Assembly (NCBI RefSeq): GCF_001580545.1
Contig: NZ_LRBG01000022.1
Span: forward strand, 186,001-250,000
Direction: 5' to 3'
Length of the DNA: 64,000 nucleotides
Origin: Paraburkholderia monticola
GTDB taxonomy: Bacteria; Pseudomonadota; Gammaproteobacteria; Burkholderiales; Burkholderiaceae
Within the stretch, counting starts at the first letter, position 1. Every line of letters starts with the position of its first letter. The position numbers and the translations under genes were made by a program. Positions 8,117 to 15,726 of this stretch are shown piece by piece. Below the pieces are notes generated by a model, which made no database searches, was not told the origin of the DNA, and saw nothing but the letters and a program-made list of their open reading frames with translations.

Positions 8117-8929
8117 CTAATGGTGGCTGTGCGAGCCGTGCGAATGGTCCTGCTGCGGCTGCGGCCGGTAGCCGAGCGATTCGGAAATCAGCAAGGCAGT
8201 CTGGCTCAACTGGCCGAGCCACGAATCCTGCAAACGATCGGCCGGCGCCGACAGCGACAGGCCCGCAACCAGCTTGCCGGTATCGTCGTAGATGCCGGCG
8301 GCGATGCAGCGTACGCCCAATTCCAGTTCCTCGTTGTCGCGCGCGCAGGCTTGCTGGCGCACATGCGACAGCTCGCGCTCGAGTTTCGCGAGATCCGTAA
8401 TGCTGTTCTGCGTGTGACCCGACAGACCGGTGCGCGTTGCGTAGGCACGCACGCGGGTGGCTTCGTCGGCGGCGAGGAACAGCTTGCCGACCGAAGTCAG
8501 ATGCAACGGCGCGCGGCCGCCGATCGCCCGCACCACCTGCATGCCCGAGCGCTCCGAATACGCGCGTTCGATATAGACGATTTCGTCGCCCTGACGTACC
8601 GACAGGTTCACGGTCTGGCCGGTCTGACGATGCAGTTCGCGCATCGGCGTGAGCGCCGCGTCGCGCACCGACAGGCGCGCCTTGACGAGATTGCCGAGCT
8701 CGAGCAGGCGCATGCCGAGACGGTAGGTGCCGGGATCCGAACGGTCGACCAGCCGGCACATCACCATGTCGTTCAGGATGCGGTGCGCGGTGGACGGGTG
8801 CAACTCCGTGCGGAGGGCCAGTTCTTTCAGGCTGACCGGGTCGCTATGCGCTGCCAGTGCGTCGAGCAGGCGCATCATGCGTTCGATCACCTGGATCGAA
8901 GTTTTGGGATCCGGGTTCGTATCGCTCAT
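8117..8929 (-). CDS. IclR family transcriptional regulator
   Basis: 270 residues. The N-terminal winged helix-turn-helix (about 10-75: SIQVIERMMRLLDALAAHSDPVSLKELALRTELHPSTAHRILNDMV) and the C-terminal effector-binding IclR domain (about 90-255) are both complete. The C-terminus is His-rich (DHSHGSHSHH). It is divergent from lutA with 180 bases between, the usual arrangement for a regulator of its neighbour, so it may control lactate use; its ligand cannot be told from sequence. Start chosen at the ATG at 8929, where family similarity begins; the open frame extends further upstream without a better start. Confidence 0.88.
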   Translation of the reverse strand: MSDTNPDPKTSIQVIERMMRLLDALAAHSDPVSLKELALRTELHPSTAHRILNDMVMCRLVDRSDPGTYRLGMRLLELGNLVKARLSVRDAALTPMRELHRQTGQTVNLSVRQGDEIVYIERAYSERSGMQVVRAIGGRAPLHLTSVGKLFLAADEATRVRAYATRTGLSGHTQNSITDLAKLERELSHVRQQACARDNEELELGVRCIAAGIYDDTGKLVAGLSLSAPADRLQDSWLGQLSQTALLISESLGYRPQPQQDHSHGSHSHH

Positions 8930-9051
8930 ATGAGAATCGGTGGATGCGTCAAACAGCGAAAACTGATTGTATCTCGTATGGTGAAAAAAGCGAACGCGCT
9001 TCGACGGGGACCTCCAAACCGGCGCGGCGCGCGTCCTATGCCTTCCGGCCG

Positions 9052-9081
9052 TTGGTATTGCACCCGCAATCAGCGGATAAT
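9052..9081 (+). promoter_or_regulatory. lutA: Possible promoter of lutA-lutB
   Basis: TTGGTA and GATAAT separated by 18 bases, with a predicted start near 9088 and the strong ribosome site AAGGAGGG following at 9099-9105. It lies in the iclR-lutA divergent gap. Moderate match only. Confidence 0.35.
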
Positions 9082-9109
9082 CAGGGACGTTTCCCCGAAA
9101 GGAGGGCTC

Positions 9110-9835
9110 ATGCGAGTCGGATTGTTCGTCACGTGCCTGATCGACCTGATGCGTCCCGAGATCGGTTTTTCGGTCATCAAACTGATCGAAGGCGCTGGTT
9201 TCGAGGTCGTGGTGCCGCCTGCGCAGACCTGCTGCGGCCAACCCGCCTATAACTCCGGAGACCGTCGGCTCGCGCGCGAGCTCGCCGAGAAAACGCTCCG
9301 CGAGTTCGAACAGTTCGACTACGTGGTGGTGCCGTCGGGTTCGTGCGGCGGCATGATCCGCGTGCACTACGGAGACCTGTTCGGCGACGATCCCGAGCTG
9401 ATGAACCGCTTCGGCCGCCTGCGCGGCAAGGTGTTCGAGCTGACCGATTTTCTCGTCAACGTCGCGAAGGTGCAGTTGCAGCCGGGCGAGTTCGCGGGAC
9501 AGGTGACCACCTATCACGACTCGTGTTCGGGGCTGCGCGAGCTCGGCGTCAAGGCGCAGCCGCGCGAACTGCTTGCTCAGGTCGGCGTCGCGGTGACCGA
9601 AATGAAGGGCTGCGAGCATTGCTGCGGCTTCGGCGGCACGTTCGCCGTCAAGTACGGCGATATCTCGACCGCGATCGTCGACGAAAAATGCGCGAACATC
9701 GCCGAGACCGGCGCCGGTACGGTCGTGCTCGGCGACCTCGGCTGCATGTTGAATATCGAAGGGCGGCTGCGTCGCAAGGGCGACTCGACCACGCGCGTGC
9801 TCCATATCGCGCAGGTGCTGGCCGGCGACGTGTAA
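9110..9835 (+). CDS. lutA: (Fe-S)-binding protein, lactate utilization protein A / YkgE
   Basis: 241 residues. A subunit of the LutABC-type L-lactate oxidising system (YkgEFG in E. coli), a cytoplasmic iron-sulfur oxidoreductase. Two CCG domains are visible: QTCCGQPAYN near residue 41 with SGSCGGMIRVHYG, and HDSCSGLREL with CEHCCGFGGTFAVKYGDIS near 165. The ATG at 9110 follows AAGGAGGG and begins at the conserved MRVGLFVTCLIDLM. Upstream of lutB with a 110-base gap, likely one operon, divergent from an IclR gene. Confidence 0.92.
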   Translation: MRVGLFVTCLIDLMRPEIGFSVIKLIEGAGFEVVVPPAQTCCGQPAYNSGDRRLARELAEKTLREFEQFDYVVVPSGSCGGMIRVHYGDLFGDDPELMNRFGRLRGKVFELTDFLVNVAKVQLQPGEFAGQVTTYHDSCSGLRELGVKAQPRELLAQVGVAVTEMKGCEHCCGFGGTFAVKYGDISTAIVDEKCANIAETGAGTVVLGDLGCMLNIEGRLRRKGDSTTRVLHIAQVLAGDV

Positions 9836-9945
9836 TCGCGCGCGCTCACGCGGGCCGTTGTCCGCGTCTCGTTCCTGTTGTCTCTCATGCCTTGCGTCGC
9901 GCGCGAATGCGCCGCGCGTTTCAATCCGATCTCATCAGGGCCGCC

Positions 9946-11361
9946 ATGCAAGTCCAATCGATGCAGTTCAAGGCTCGCGCTGGTCAGAAGCTGGCCGACC
10001 AGCGCCTGCAGCAGAACCTGACCAAGCTGTCCACGAAGTTCGTATCGGCGCGCGCGAGCGCGATGACCGCGATCGACTTCCCGGCGACGCGCGCCGCGCT
10101 GAAGGAGCGCCGCAATCGCGCGCTGGAGAATCTCGACGTGTGGCTCGAGACCTTCGAGCGCGAGGCCGCCCGGCGCGGCGTGACGGTGCTGTTCGCGGAG
10201 ACCACGCGGGAGGCCGCGCAGCTCGTTGGTGACATCGCGCGCAAGCACGACGTGAAGAAGGTGATCAAGACCAAGTCGATGGTCACCGAGGAAATGCGAC
10301 TGAACGAAGTGCTCGGGCAGATGGGCGTGCAGTCGATCGAAACCGACCTCGGCGAATATATCCTGCAGATCAACGACAACGAGCCGCCGAGCCACATCAT
10401 TGCGCCGGTCGTTCACAAGGATAAGGAGGAGATCGCCGATCTGTTCGCGAAGACGCACGGCCGGCCGCGTCTCACCGAGATTCCCGACATGACACGCGAG
10501 GCGCGCGAGATGCTGCGACCGCATTTTCTGAGCGCGGACATGGGCGTGACGGGCGGCAATTTCATCGTCGCGGAAACGGGCTCGGTCGTGGTCGTGACGA
10601 ATGAAGGCAACGAAGGCATGTGTACGGTGTTGCCGCGTGTGCATGTCGCTGTCACCGGCATCGAGAAGGTGCTGCCGACGCTCGAGGATCTCGCTACCGC
10701 GATGCGCCTGCTGCCGCGCTCGGCGACCGGCCAGGCCACGTCGAACTATTTTTCGATGCTGACCGGACCGCGCGGCGCGGGCGATCAGGACGGCCCCGAG
10801 CATATGTACGTGGTGCTCGTCGACGGAGGGCGCACGGGCCTGATCGGCGGCGACTTTCAGGAGATGCTCCGCTGCATCCGCTGCGGTGCGTGCATGAACC
10901 ATTGTCCGGTTTATCAGAAGGTCGGTGGACACGCGTATGGCTGGGTCTATCCGGGGCCGATGGGATCGGTGCTGACGCCGAGCTATGTCGGTATCGACAA
11001 GGCGCTCGATCTGCCGCAAGCGGCGACGCTGTGCGGTGAGTGCAATAGCGTGTGCCCGGTCGGCATTCCACTGTCCGATCTGTTGCGCAAGCTGCGCGAA
11101 AAACAAACGGAGCGACACCTGCGGCCGTGGCAAGAGCGCGCCGGGTTGACGCTGTGGGGCTGGCTCGCGCTGCATCCCGATGTGTATGCGCTCGTGACCA
11201 AGCTCGCGGTGCGCGTGATGGAGCGGATGGGCGGGCGCAAGCGCTCGATCGCCAAATTGCCGCTCGGCGGCGCCGGTTGGACCGCTACGCGCGACATGCC
11301 AGCGCCCGTGGGCCGTACGTTCCGGGAATTGTATGCCGCGCAGCGCAGCCACCTTGGCTGA
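9946..11361 (+). CDS. lutB: Iron-sulfur cluster-binding protein, lactate utilization protein B / YkgF
   Basis: 471 residues, normal length for LutB. The N-terminal half is a LUD domain (VTEEMRLNEVLGQMGV, ETDLGEYILQ, GVTGGNFIVAETGSVV). The C-terminal half carries two 4Fe-4S motifs, CIRCGACMNHCPVYQ and CGECNSVCPVG, followed by a short domain with YAVRVMERM-like helices. It acts with LutA in electron transfer from L-lactate. The ATG at 9946 (MQVQSMQFKARAG) matches where homologs begin. No lutC or lactate permease gene follows; the next gene converges. Confidence 0.92.
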   Translation: MQVQSMQFKARAGQKLADQRLQQNLTKLSTKFVSARASAMTAIDFPATRAALKERRNRALENLDVWLETFEREAARRGVTVLFAETTREAAQLVGDIARKHDVKKVIKTKSMVTEEMRLNEVLGQMGVQSIETDLGEYILQINDNEPPSHIIAPVVHKDKEEIADLFAKTHGRPRLTEIPDMTREAREMLRPHFLSADMGVTGGNFIVAETGSVVVVTNEGNEGMCTVLPRVHVAVTGIEKVLPTLEDLATAMRLLPRSATGQATSNYFSMLTGPRGAGDQDGPEHMYVVLVDGGRTGLIGGDFQEMLRCIRCGACMNHCPVYQKVGGHAYGWVYPGPMGSVLTPSYVGIDKALDLPQAATLCGECNSVCPVGIPLSDLLRKLREKQTERHLRPWQERAGLTLWGWLALHPDVYALVTKLAVRVMERMGGRKRSIAKLPLGGAGWTATRDMPAPVGRTFRELYAAQRSHLG

Positions 11362-11410
11362 GCAGGCGGCGTTGCGAGTGGTTTGAGGGCTGCGCGCTCG
11401 CGTAGCCTGC

Positions 11411-11456
11411 GAGGTGGGCGCGGGAACGGCTGTTGTCGTTCGCCGCGCCCACGCCT
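11411..11456. repeat. Long GC-rich inverted repeat between lutB and a convergent lipoprotein gene
   Basis: Arms GAGG-TGGGCGCGG-GAACG and CGTTC-G-CCGCGCCCA-C-GCCTC pair with a few bulges around an 8-base loop. It has no T tract on either side. It lies in the 94-base convergent gap and touches the lipoprotein stop codon. It may work as a bidirectional transcript end or a stabilising hairpin. Confidence 0.45.
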
Positions 11457-11968
11457 CAATGTTCAGTCATCTGTCCCGGCTGACGCCCAGGCGGGTTTCT
11501 CGCCGACTCGTTGCCTCGTCCGCCGCCGTTGCCTGCTTGCGGCGGCGCCGGCGGTTGACCGCCCGCGCCGGGGCGCGGGCCGGCATTGTATCCGCCAGGC
11601 CCGTGCGGACCGCCCGCCGCGCCCTGCGGCGGGGGCCCGCCGTGCGGCTGCCCGTGATCGCCGCCGTTGTTGCCGTGATCGCCACGATTGCCGTGATGCC
11701 AGTCGTTGTCGCTCGGATGACCGCGATCCGGATAGCCGTGATAGCCCGGAGCCGGCCCCGGGCCGTAGTAGCGTCCCGGCGCGTAATCGCTATAGCCCAT
11801 GTACACGTTGGTTTGCGGCACGACTGCCGCACTTGGCGCGTACGCGTAACCGTCATAGCCGTTGTAGGCGCCGTAGCCATTGCCGTACGGGGTACCGTCC
11901 GGATAGACCGCGCAGCCGCCGAGCAGGGTGGCGACGACGAGGCCAGCGAGAGGTGCAATGCGTTTCAT
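11456..11968 (-). CDS. Gly/Pro/His-rich putative lipoprotein
   Basis: About 170 residues. A lipoprotein signal peptide is clear: MKRIAPLAGL then VVATLLGGC, lipidated Cys19. The mature part is low complexity: a Tyr/Gly region with repeated YGNGYGAYNGYDGYAYAP, a GYSDYAPGRYYGPGP stretch, then a His/Asp/Asn/Gly section (DNDWHHGNRGDHGNNGGDHG) and a Gly/Pro/Gln tail. No catalytic domain is recognisable. I do not know its function; an envelope structural or metal-binding role is only a guess. The ATG at 11968 is chosen because it starts the signal peptide; a long in-frame extension upstream to 12214 is non-coding in character. Confidence 0.75.
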   Translation of the reverse strand: MKRIAPLAGLVVATLLGGCAVYPDGTPYGNGYGAYNGYDGYAYAPSAAVVPQTNVYMGYSDYAPGRYYGPGPAPGYHGYPDRGHPSDNDWHHGNRGDHGNNGGDHGQPHGGPPPQGAAGGPHGPGGYNAGPRPGAGGQPPAPPQAGNGGGRGNESARNPPGRQPGQMTEH

Positions 11969-12046
11969 TTTGTCAGACCGGTCGCGAGTGCGAAGAAATG
12001 TAGATGTAAGAATAAGACCATCATTATCGCCGTCCGTCGCGACGGC

Positions 12047-12064
12047 TTTGTATGTGTTTGTAAG
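12047..12064 (-). promoter_or_regulatory. Tandem TTTGTA direct repeat upstream of the lipoprotein gene
   Basis: TTTGTA occurs twice with a 10-base period (one helical turn), the second copy extended to TTTGTAA, about 80-95 bases before the lipoprotein start. This is the layout OmpR-family regulators use. A related TTTGTAAC element lies before the glycine-zipper gene at 20475-20489. Function is inferred from pattern only. Confidence 0.3.
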
Positions 12065-12246
12065 CTTTTCTTTTTCGTGCCTGCGAGCGGATAGATGGTT
12101 CCGCGGGAGGGCCGTCAATTGACTGTTCCATTTGGAGCAACGATCTATATCGCGCGGGTGGGTTATTCCCGATTGTGAATTCCTATAGCATTTCGACTGG
12201 GCATAGTGCGCCATAAGCTCATGCGCCCCTAATTGGAAAACACATC

Positions 12247-12486
12247 ATGAAAAAGACAATATCGGTGTACTGGCCTCTAGCCATCGTTGTGCCTCTCGCG
12301 GCGCTGGCCTATCTGCACATCAACGGTCAAACCGCTTCGCGCGCCTCGCAGATGCCGCTCGACGCCAACCATCTGAGCGCCGAACTGGCGCGCGCTGTGT
12401 CGTACGGGATGATCGACGCCGCCTCGGCATTGCCGGCCAAGCCGATGCGCAGCGCCACGGCAACGCCGCTCGCGGAGGCATCCTAA
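12247..12486 (+). CDS. Small putative membrane or secreted protein, 79 residues
   Basis: Begins MKKTISVYWPLAIVVPLAALAYLHI, a lysine-led hydrophobic stretch that would serve as a membrane anchor or uncleaved signal sequence, followed by a 50-residue polar, Ala-rich tail with no known domain. Codon use fits neighbouring genes and GGAAAAC lies upstream of the ATG. I do not recognise the family. It stands alone between a divergent lipoprotein gene and the tyrosine phosphatase. It is probably real but unproven. Confidence 0.55.
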   Translation: MKKTISVYWPLAIVVPLAALAYLHINGQTASRASQMPLDANHLSAELARAVSYGMIDAASALPAKPMRSATATPLAEAS

Positions 12487-12568
12487 TCAGACGCGGCGGG
12501 CGGCGATGCTCAACGTCCACGGCGCTCGCACGGCTGCACCACGCCCGGCGTGAATCCGTCGAGGTTTG

Positions 12569-12574
12569 TATAAT
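12569..12574 (+). promoter_or_regulatory. -10 element TATAAT before the tyrosine phosphatase gene
   Basis: A perfect TATAAT hexamer 67 bases before the ATG at 12641. I see no good -35 at 16-18 bases, so this is a partial promoter call. A small hairpin GACGCC/GGCGTC lies at 12602-12619 in the leader. Confidence 0.35.
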
Positions 12575-12640
12575 CGCGGCGCAGTCCGCTAACCAAGTGT
12601 CGACGCCACGCGCGGCGTCTCGAGTGTCGAAGAATCCCTG

Positions 12641-13138
12641 ATGAAAACTGTGTCCGTCTGTTTCGTTTGCCTCGGGAATATCTGCCGGTCACCGACGGCG
12701 GAGGGGGTGATGCGTCGCCTGGTCGACGAGGCGAAACTCGCGGATCGCATCCTGATCGATTCGGCCGGCACCGGCGATTGGCACATCGGCGCGGCACCGG
12801 ATGAACGCGCGCAGTACGCGGCGCGCCAACGCGGCTATGCGCTCGACGCGCTGCGCGGCCGCCAGGTCACGGTCGCCGACTTCGAGCGTTTCGATTTACT
12901 GATCGCGATGGACGACCGCAACGTCGCTGCGTTGCATCAACTGTGTCCGCCCGCGCAGCGCGACAAGATCCGTCTGTTAATGGAATTCGTGCCCGAGGCG
13001 GATGGCCGCTGGAGTGGCACACGGGAAGTCGTCGATCCGTATTTCGGCGGCGCGGAAGGGTTCGAGTTGGTGCTGGATCAGTGCGAAGCGGCTTGCCGCG
13101 GGTTGATCATCTCCCTGCGTCCGCAGTTGCTCGCGTAG
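12641..13138 (+). CDS. Low-molecular-weight protein-tyrosine phosphatase
   Basis: 165 residues, typical length for the family. The P-loop CLGNICRSPTAEG lies near residue 10 with the nucleophilic first cysteine and arginine in place, and the general-acid aspartate is in VVDPYFGG near residue 130. It hydrolyses phosphotyrosine; bacterial members often partner a tyrosine kinase in polysaccharide export, but no kinase is encoded nearby. It lies immediately upstream of iscR, in the same direction, with its own likely promoter. Confidence 0.92.
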   Translation: MKTVSVCFVCLGNICRSPTAEGVMRRLVDEAKLADRILIDSAGTGDWHIGAAPDERAQYAARQRGYALDALRGRQVTVADFERFDLLIAMDDRNVAALHQLCPPAQRDKIRLLMEFVPEADGRWSGTREVVDPYFGGAEGFELVLDQCEAACRGLIISLRPQLLA

Positions 13139-13256
13139 GTATCAGGCAGAGAAAGCGGGCGGAGAATGCGGTCCAATCCCGTCTACGCCGCGCTGGCGGG
13201 CGTGTCGCCAAAGGGTATAGCGATCAATTAAGTGAACGGCTCAAATTTCGGCGCGC

Positions 13257-13281
13257 ATACTTGACTAAATCGCTCATGTAT
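13257..13281 (+). promoter_or_regulatory. iscR: Distal IscR-binding box (type 1-like)
   Basis: Begins ATACTTGACT and ends GCTCATGTAT, resembling the ATA-CTTGACT half of the type 1 IscR box with a degenerate right half. It overlaps the -35 of the isc promoter, so Fe-S IscR bound here would block transcription. Confidence 0.6.
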
Positions 13282-13288
13282 TTATACT
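13261..13288 (+). promoter_or_regulatory. iscR: Promoter of the isc operon
   Basis: TTGACT (13261-13266) and TATACT (13283-13288) are separated by 16 bases, with a predicted start near 13295, about 30 bases before iscR. Both hexamers lie inside IscR boxes. Confidence 0.65.
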
Positions 13289-13308
13289 TGACAAAACTTG
13301 TCGAGAAT
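13284..13308 (+). promoter_or_regulatory. iscR: Proximal IscR-binding box (type 1)
   Basis: A strong type 1 match: left half ATACTTGAC, seven-base centre AAAACTT, right half GTCGAGAAT. It overlaps the -10 and start site. IscR autorepression through such boxes is established in E. coli. Confidence 0.75.
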
Positions 13309-13325
13309 TGCGGTTCCCACATCAT

Positions 13326-13856
13326 ATGAGACTCACCACGAAAGGCCGTTTCGCCGTCACGGCGATGATCGACCTGGCGCTGCGCCAGGAGCAGGGCCCG
13401 GTGACGCTTGCGGGTATCAGCCAGCGCCAACACATCTCCCTGTCGTATCTCGAGCAGCTGTTTGGCAAGCTGCGCCGCCATGAAATCGTCGAGTCCGTGC
13501 GCGGACCGGGCGGTGGCTACAATCTCGCGCGCCGCGCCGAAGACGTGACGGTGGCCGACATCATCATCGCGGTCGACGAACCGCTCGACGCCACCCAGTG
13601 CGGCGGCAAAGGCACGTGCGAAGGCACCAAGCAGCACGACGGCCACTGCATGACCCATGAGCTGTGGTCGACGCTGAACCAGAAAATGGTCGAATACCTC
13701 GATTCGGTTTCGCTGAAGGATCTGGTCGACCAGCAGCGCTCACGCGAAGGCGCGCCAGCGGTGCTGCGCGACAGGCGCAACGATGCGCCGGCGGTCGAAC
13801 CCGTCCGCGTGGCGCCCAAAGGTCCCAATTCCGTTTTCAACATGGCCGGTTCGTGA
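13326..13856 (+). CDS. iscR: Fe-S cluster assembly transcriptional regulator IscR
   Basis: Rrf2-family [2Fe-2S] sensor that represses the isc operon when clusters are plentiful. 176 residues. The winged helix-turn-helix is in the first 70 residues (MRLTTKGRFAVTAMIDLAL, ISLSYLEQLFGKLR, VRGPGGGYNLAR). Cluster ligands Cys92, Cys98 and Cys108 are present, but the last spacing is C-x9-C rather than the C-x5-C of E. coli because of a small insertion. An in-frame TTG at 13308 was not used; the ATG at 13326 gives the conserved N-terminus. First gene of the isc operon, with two IscR boxes in front. Confidence 0.96.
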   Translation: MRLTTKGRFAVTAMIDLALRQEQGPVTLAGISQRQHISLSYLEQLFGKLRRHEIVESVRGPGGGYNLARRAEDVTVADIIIAVDEPLDATQCGGKGTCEGTKQHDGHCMTHELWSTLNQKMVEYLDSVSLKDLVDQQRSREGAPAVLRDRRNDAPAVEPVRVAPKGPNSVFNMAGS

Positions 13857-13938
13857 AGCGCGAAGCGAAATAGCACACCCCGCCGCAGTCCGAAATCGAA
13901 CCCAGAAGCCAGAGCACATGACGTCCCCGGAGCAATTG

Positions 13939-15162
13939 ATGAACAACGACTCTCTCCATCTGCCCATCTACATGGACTACAGCGCCACGACGCCGATCGA
14001 TCCGCGTGTGGTGGACAAGATGATCCCGTATCTGCGCGAGCAGTTCGGCAACCCCGCGTCGCGTAGCCACGCTTATGGCTGGGACGCCGAGCGCGCGGTC
14101 GAGGAAGCGCGCGAACAGGTCGCCGCGCTCGTGAACGCCGATCCGCGCGAAATCATCTGGACCTCGGGTGCCACGGAGTCGGACAACCTCGCGCTGAAGG
14201 GTGCCGCGCACTTCTACAAGAGCAAGGGCAAGCACATCATCACGGTGAAGACCGAGCACAAGGCTGTGCTCGACACCTGCCGCGAGCTCGAGCGCGAAGG
14301 CTTCGAAGTCACCTATCTGGATGTCAGGGACGACGGTCTGATCGACCTCGACGCGTTCAAGGCGGCCCTGCGTCCCGACACGATTCTGGTGTCGGTGATG
14401 TCGGTCAACAACGAGATCGGCGTGATCCAGGACATCGAGGCGATCGGCGAGATCACGCGTGAGAAGGGCATCATTTTCCACGTCGATGCGGCGCAAGCCA
14501 CCGGCAAGATCACGATCGATCTGCAGAAGCTGAAGGTCGACCTGATGTCGTTCTCGGCGCACAAGACGTATGGCCCGAAGGGCATCGGCGCGCTGTACGT
14601 GCGCCGCAAGCCGCGTATCCGCATCGAAGCGCAGATGCACGGCGGCGGTCACGAGCGCGGCATGCGCTCGGGCACGCTGGCTACGCACCAGATCGTCGGA
14701 ATGGGCGAAGCGTTCCGTATCGCGCGTGAAGCAATGGCGACCGAAAACGAGCGCATCCGCATGCTGCGTGACCGGCTGTTGAAAGGCCTGTCGGAAATCG
14801 AAGAAGTGTATGTGAACGGCGACATGGAAAAGCGTGTGCCGCACAACCTGAACATCAGCTTCAATTTTGTCGAAGGCGAATCGCTGATCATGGCGGTGAA
14901 AGACGTGGCGGTGTCGTCGGGCTCGGCGTGCACGTCGGCCTCGCTGGAACCGTCGTACGTGCTGCGCGCGCTTGGCCGCAACGACGAACTCGCGCACAGC
15001 TCGATCCGCTTCACGGTGGGCCGTTTTACGACGGAGCAGGAAGTCGATTACGTGATCAACCTGCTGAAGACGAAGATTTCCAAGCTGCGCGATTTGTCGC
15101 CGCTGTGGGAAATGCACAAGGACGGGATCGATATTTCGACCATCCAGTGGGCCGCGCACTGA
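13939..15162 (+). CDS. iscS: Cysteine desulfurase IscS
   Basis: PLP enzyme that takes sulfur from cysteine as a persulfide and gives it to IscU and to tRNA thiolation. 407 residues. Visible: PIYMDYSATTPIDPRV at the N-terminus, the TEHKAVLDTC loop, the PLP lysine in SFSAHKTYGPKG and the catalytic cysteine in SSGSACTSASLEPSYV. Two starts are possible: ATG 13918 and ATG 13939. The latter has GGAG six bases upstream and matches the usual MNN start. Between iscR and iscU. Confidence 0.96.
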   Translation: MNNDSLHLPIYMDYSATTPIDPRVVDKMIPYLREQFGNPASRSHAYGWDAERAVEEAREQVAALVNADPREIIWTSGATESDNLALKGAAHFYKSKGKHIITVKTEHKAVLDTCRELEREGFEVTYLDVRDDGLIDLDAFKAALRPDTILVSVMSVNNEIGVIQDIEAIGEITREKGIIFHVDAAQATGKITIDLQKLKVDLMSFSAHKTYGPKGIGALYVRRKPRIRIEAQMHGGGHERGMRSGTLATHQIVGMGEAFRIAREAMATENERIRMLRDRLLKGLSEIEEVYVNGDMEKRVPHNLNISFNFVEGESLIMAVKDVAVSSGSACTSASLEPSYVLRALGRNDELAHSSIRFTVGRFTTEQEVDYVINLLKTKISKLRDLSPLWEMHKDGIDISTIQWAAH

Positions 15163-15234
15163 CGCGCCAGCTGGGCGAATCGAACCTCGAACGATCATCG
15201 GATTGCAGGTTGAAACGAATCAAGGAGTGTAATC

Positions 15235-15648
15235 ATGGCTTATAGCGACAAGGTCCTCGACCACTATGAAAACCCGCGCAACGTTGGTTCCTTCGCGAAG
15301 GACGACGACGCGGTCGGCACCGGCATGGTCGGTGCACCCGCCTGCGGCGACGTGATGAAGCTGCAGATCCGCGTCGGCGCGGACGGCATCATCGAAGACG
15401 CGAAGTTCAAGACGTACGGCTGCGGCTCGGCCATCGCCTCGAGCTCGCTCGTCACCGAATGGGTGAAGGGCAAGACGCTCGACCAGGCGATGTCGATCAA
15501 GAACACGCAGATCGCCGAAGAACTGGCGCTGCCGCCGGTGAAGATCCACTGTTCGATCCTCGCGGAAGACGCGATCAAGGCCGCGGTCGCCGACTACAAG
15601 CAGCGCCACGGCGAAGCAGCGGTTGTCGAAGACGGCAAGGCCGCCTGA
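15235..15648 (+). CDS. iscU: Fe-S cluster assembly scaffold IscU
   Basis: Scaffold on which [2Fe-2S] and [4Fe-4S] clusters are built before release by HscA/HscB. 137 residues. The three conserved cysteines Cys37 (GAPACGDVM), Cys63 (YGCGSAIASSS) and Cys106 (KIHCSILAEDA), Asp39, and the HscA-recognition motif LPPVK (99-103) are all present. AAGGAGTG precedes the ATG. Follows iscS after 72 bases. Confidence 0.97.
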   Translation: MAYSDKVLDHYENPRNVGSFAKDDDAVGTGMVGAPACGDVMKLQIRVGADGIIEDAKFKTYGCGSAIASSSLVTEWVKGKTLDQAMSIKNTQIAEELALPPVKIHCSILAEDAIKAAVADYKQRHGEAAVVEDGKAA

Positions 15649-15726
15649 GCAACCGGGTAAGAACGAAGTAACCGGTGAGAGCGGCGCGAATACACGCGCC
15701 GCGCCCGCTGGCAACTGAGAAACGTT

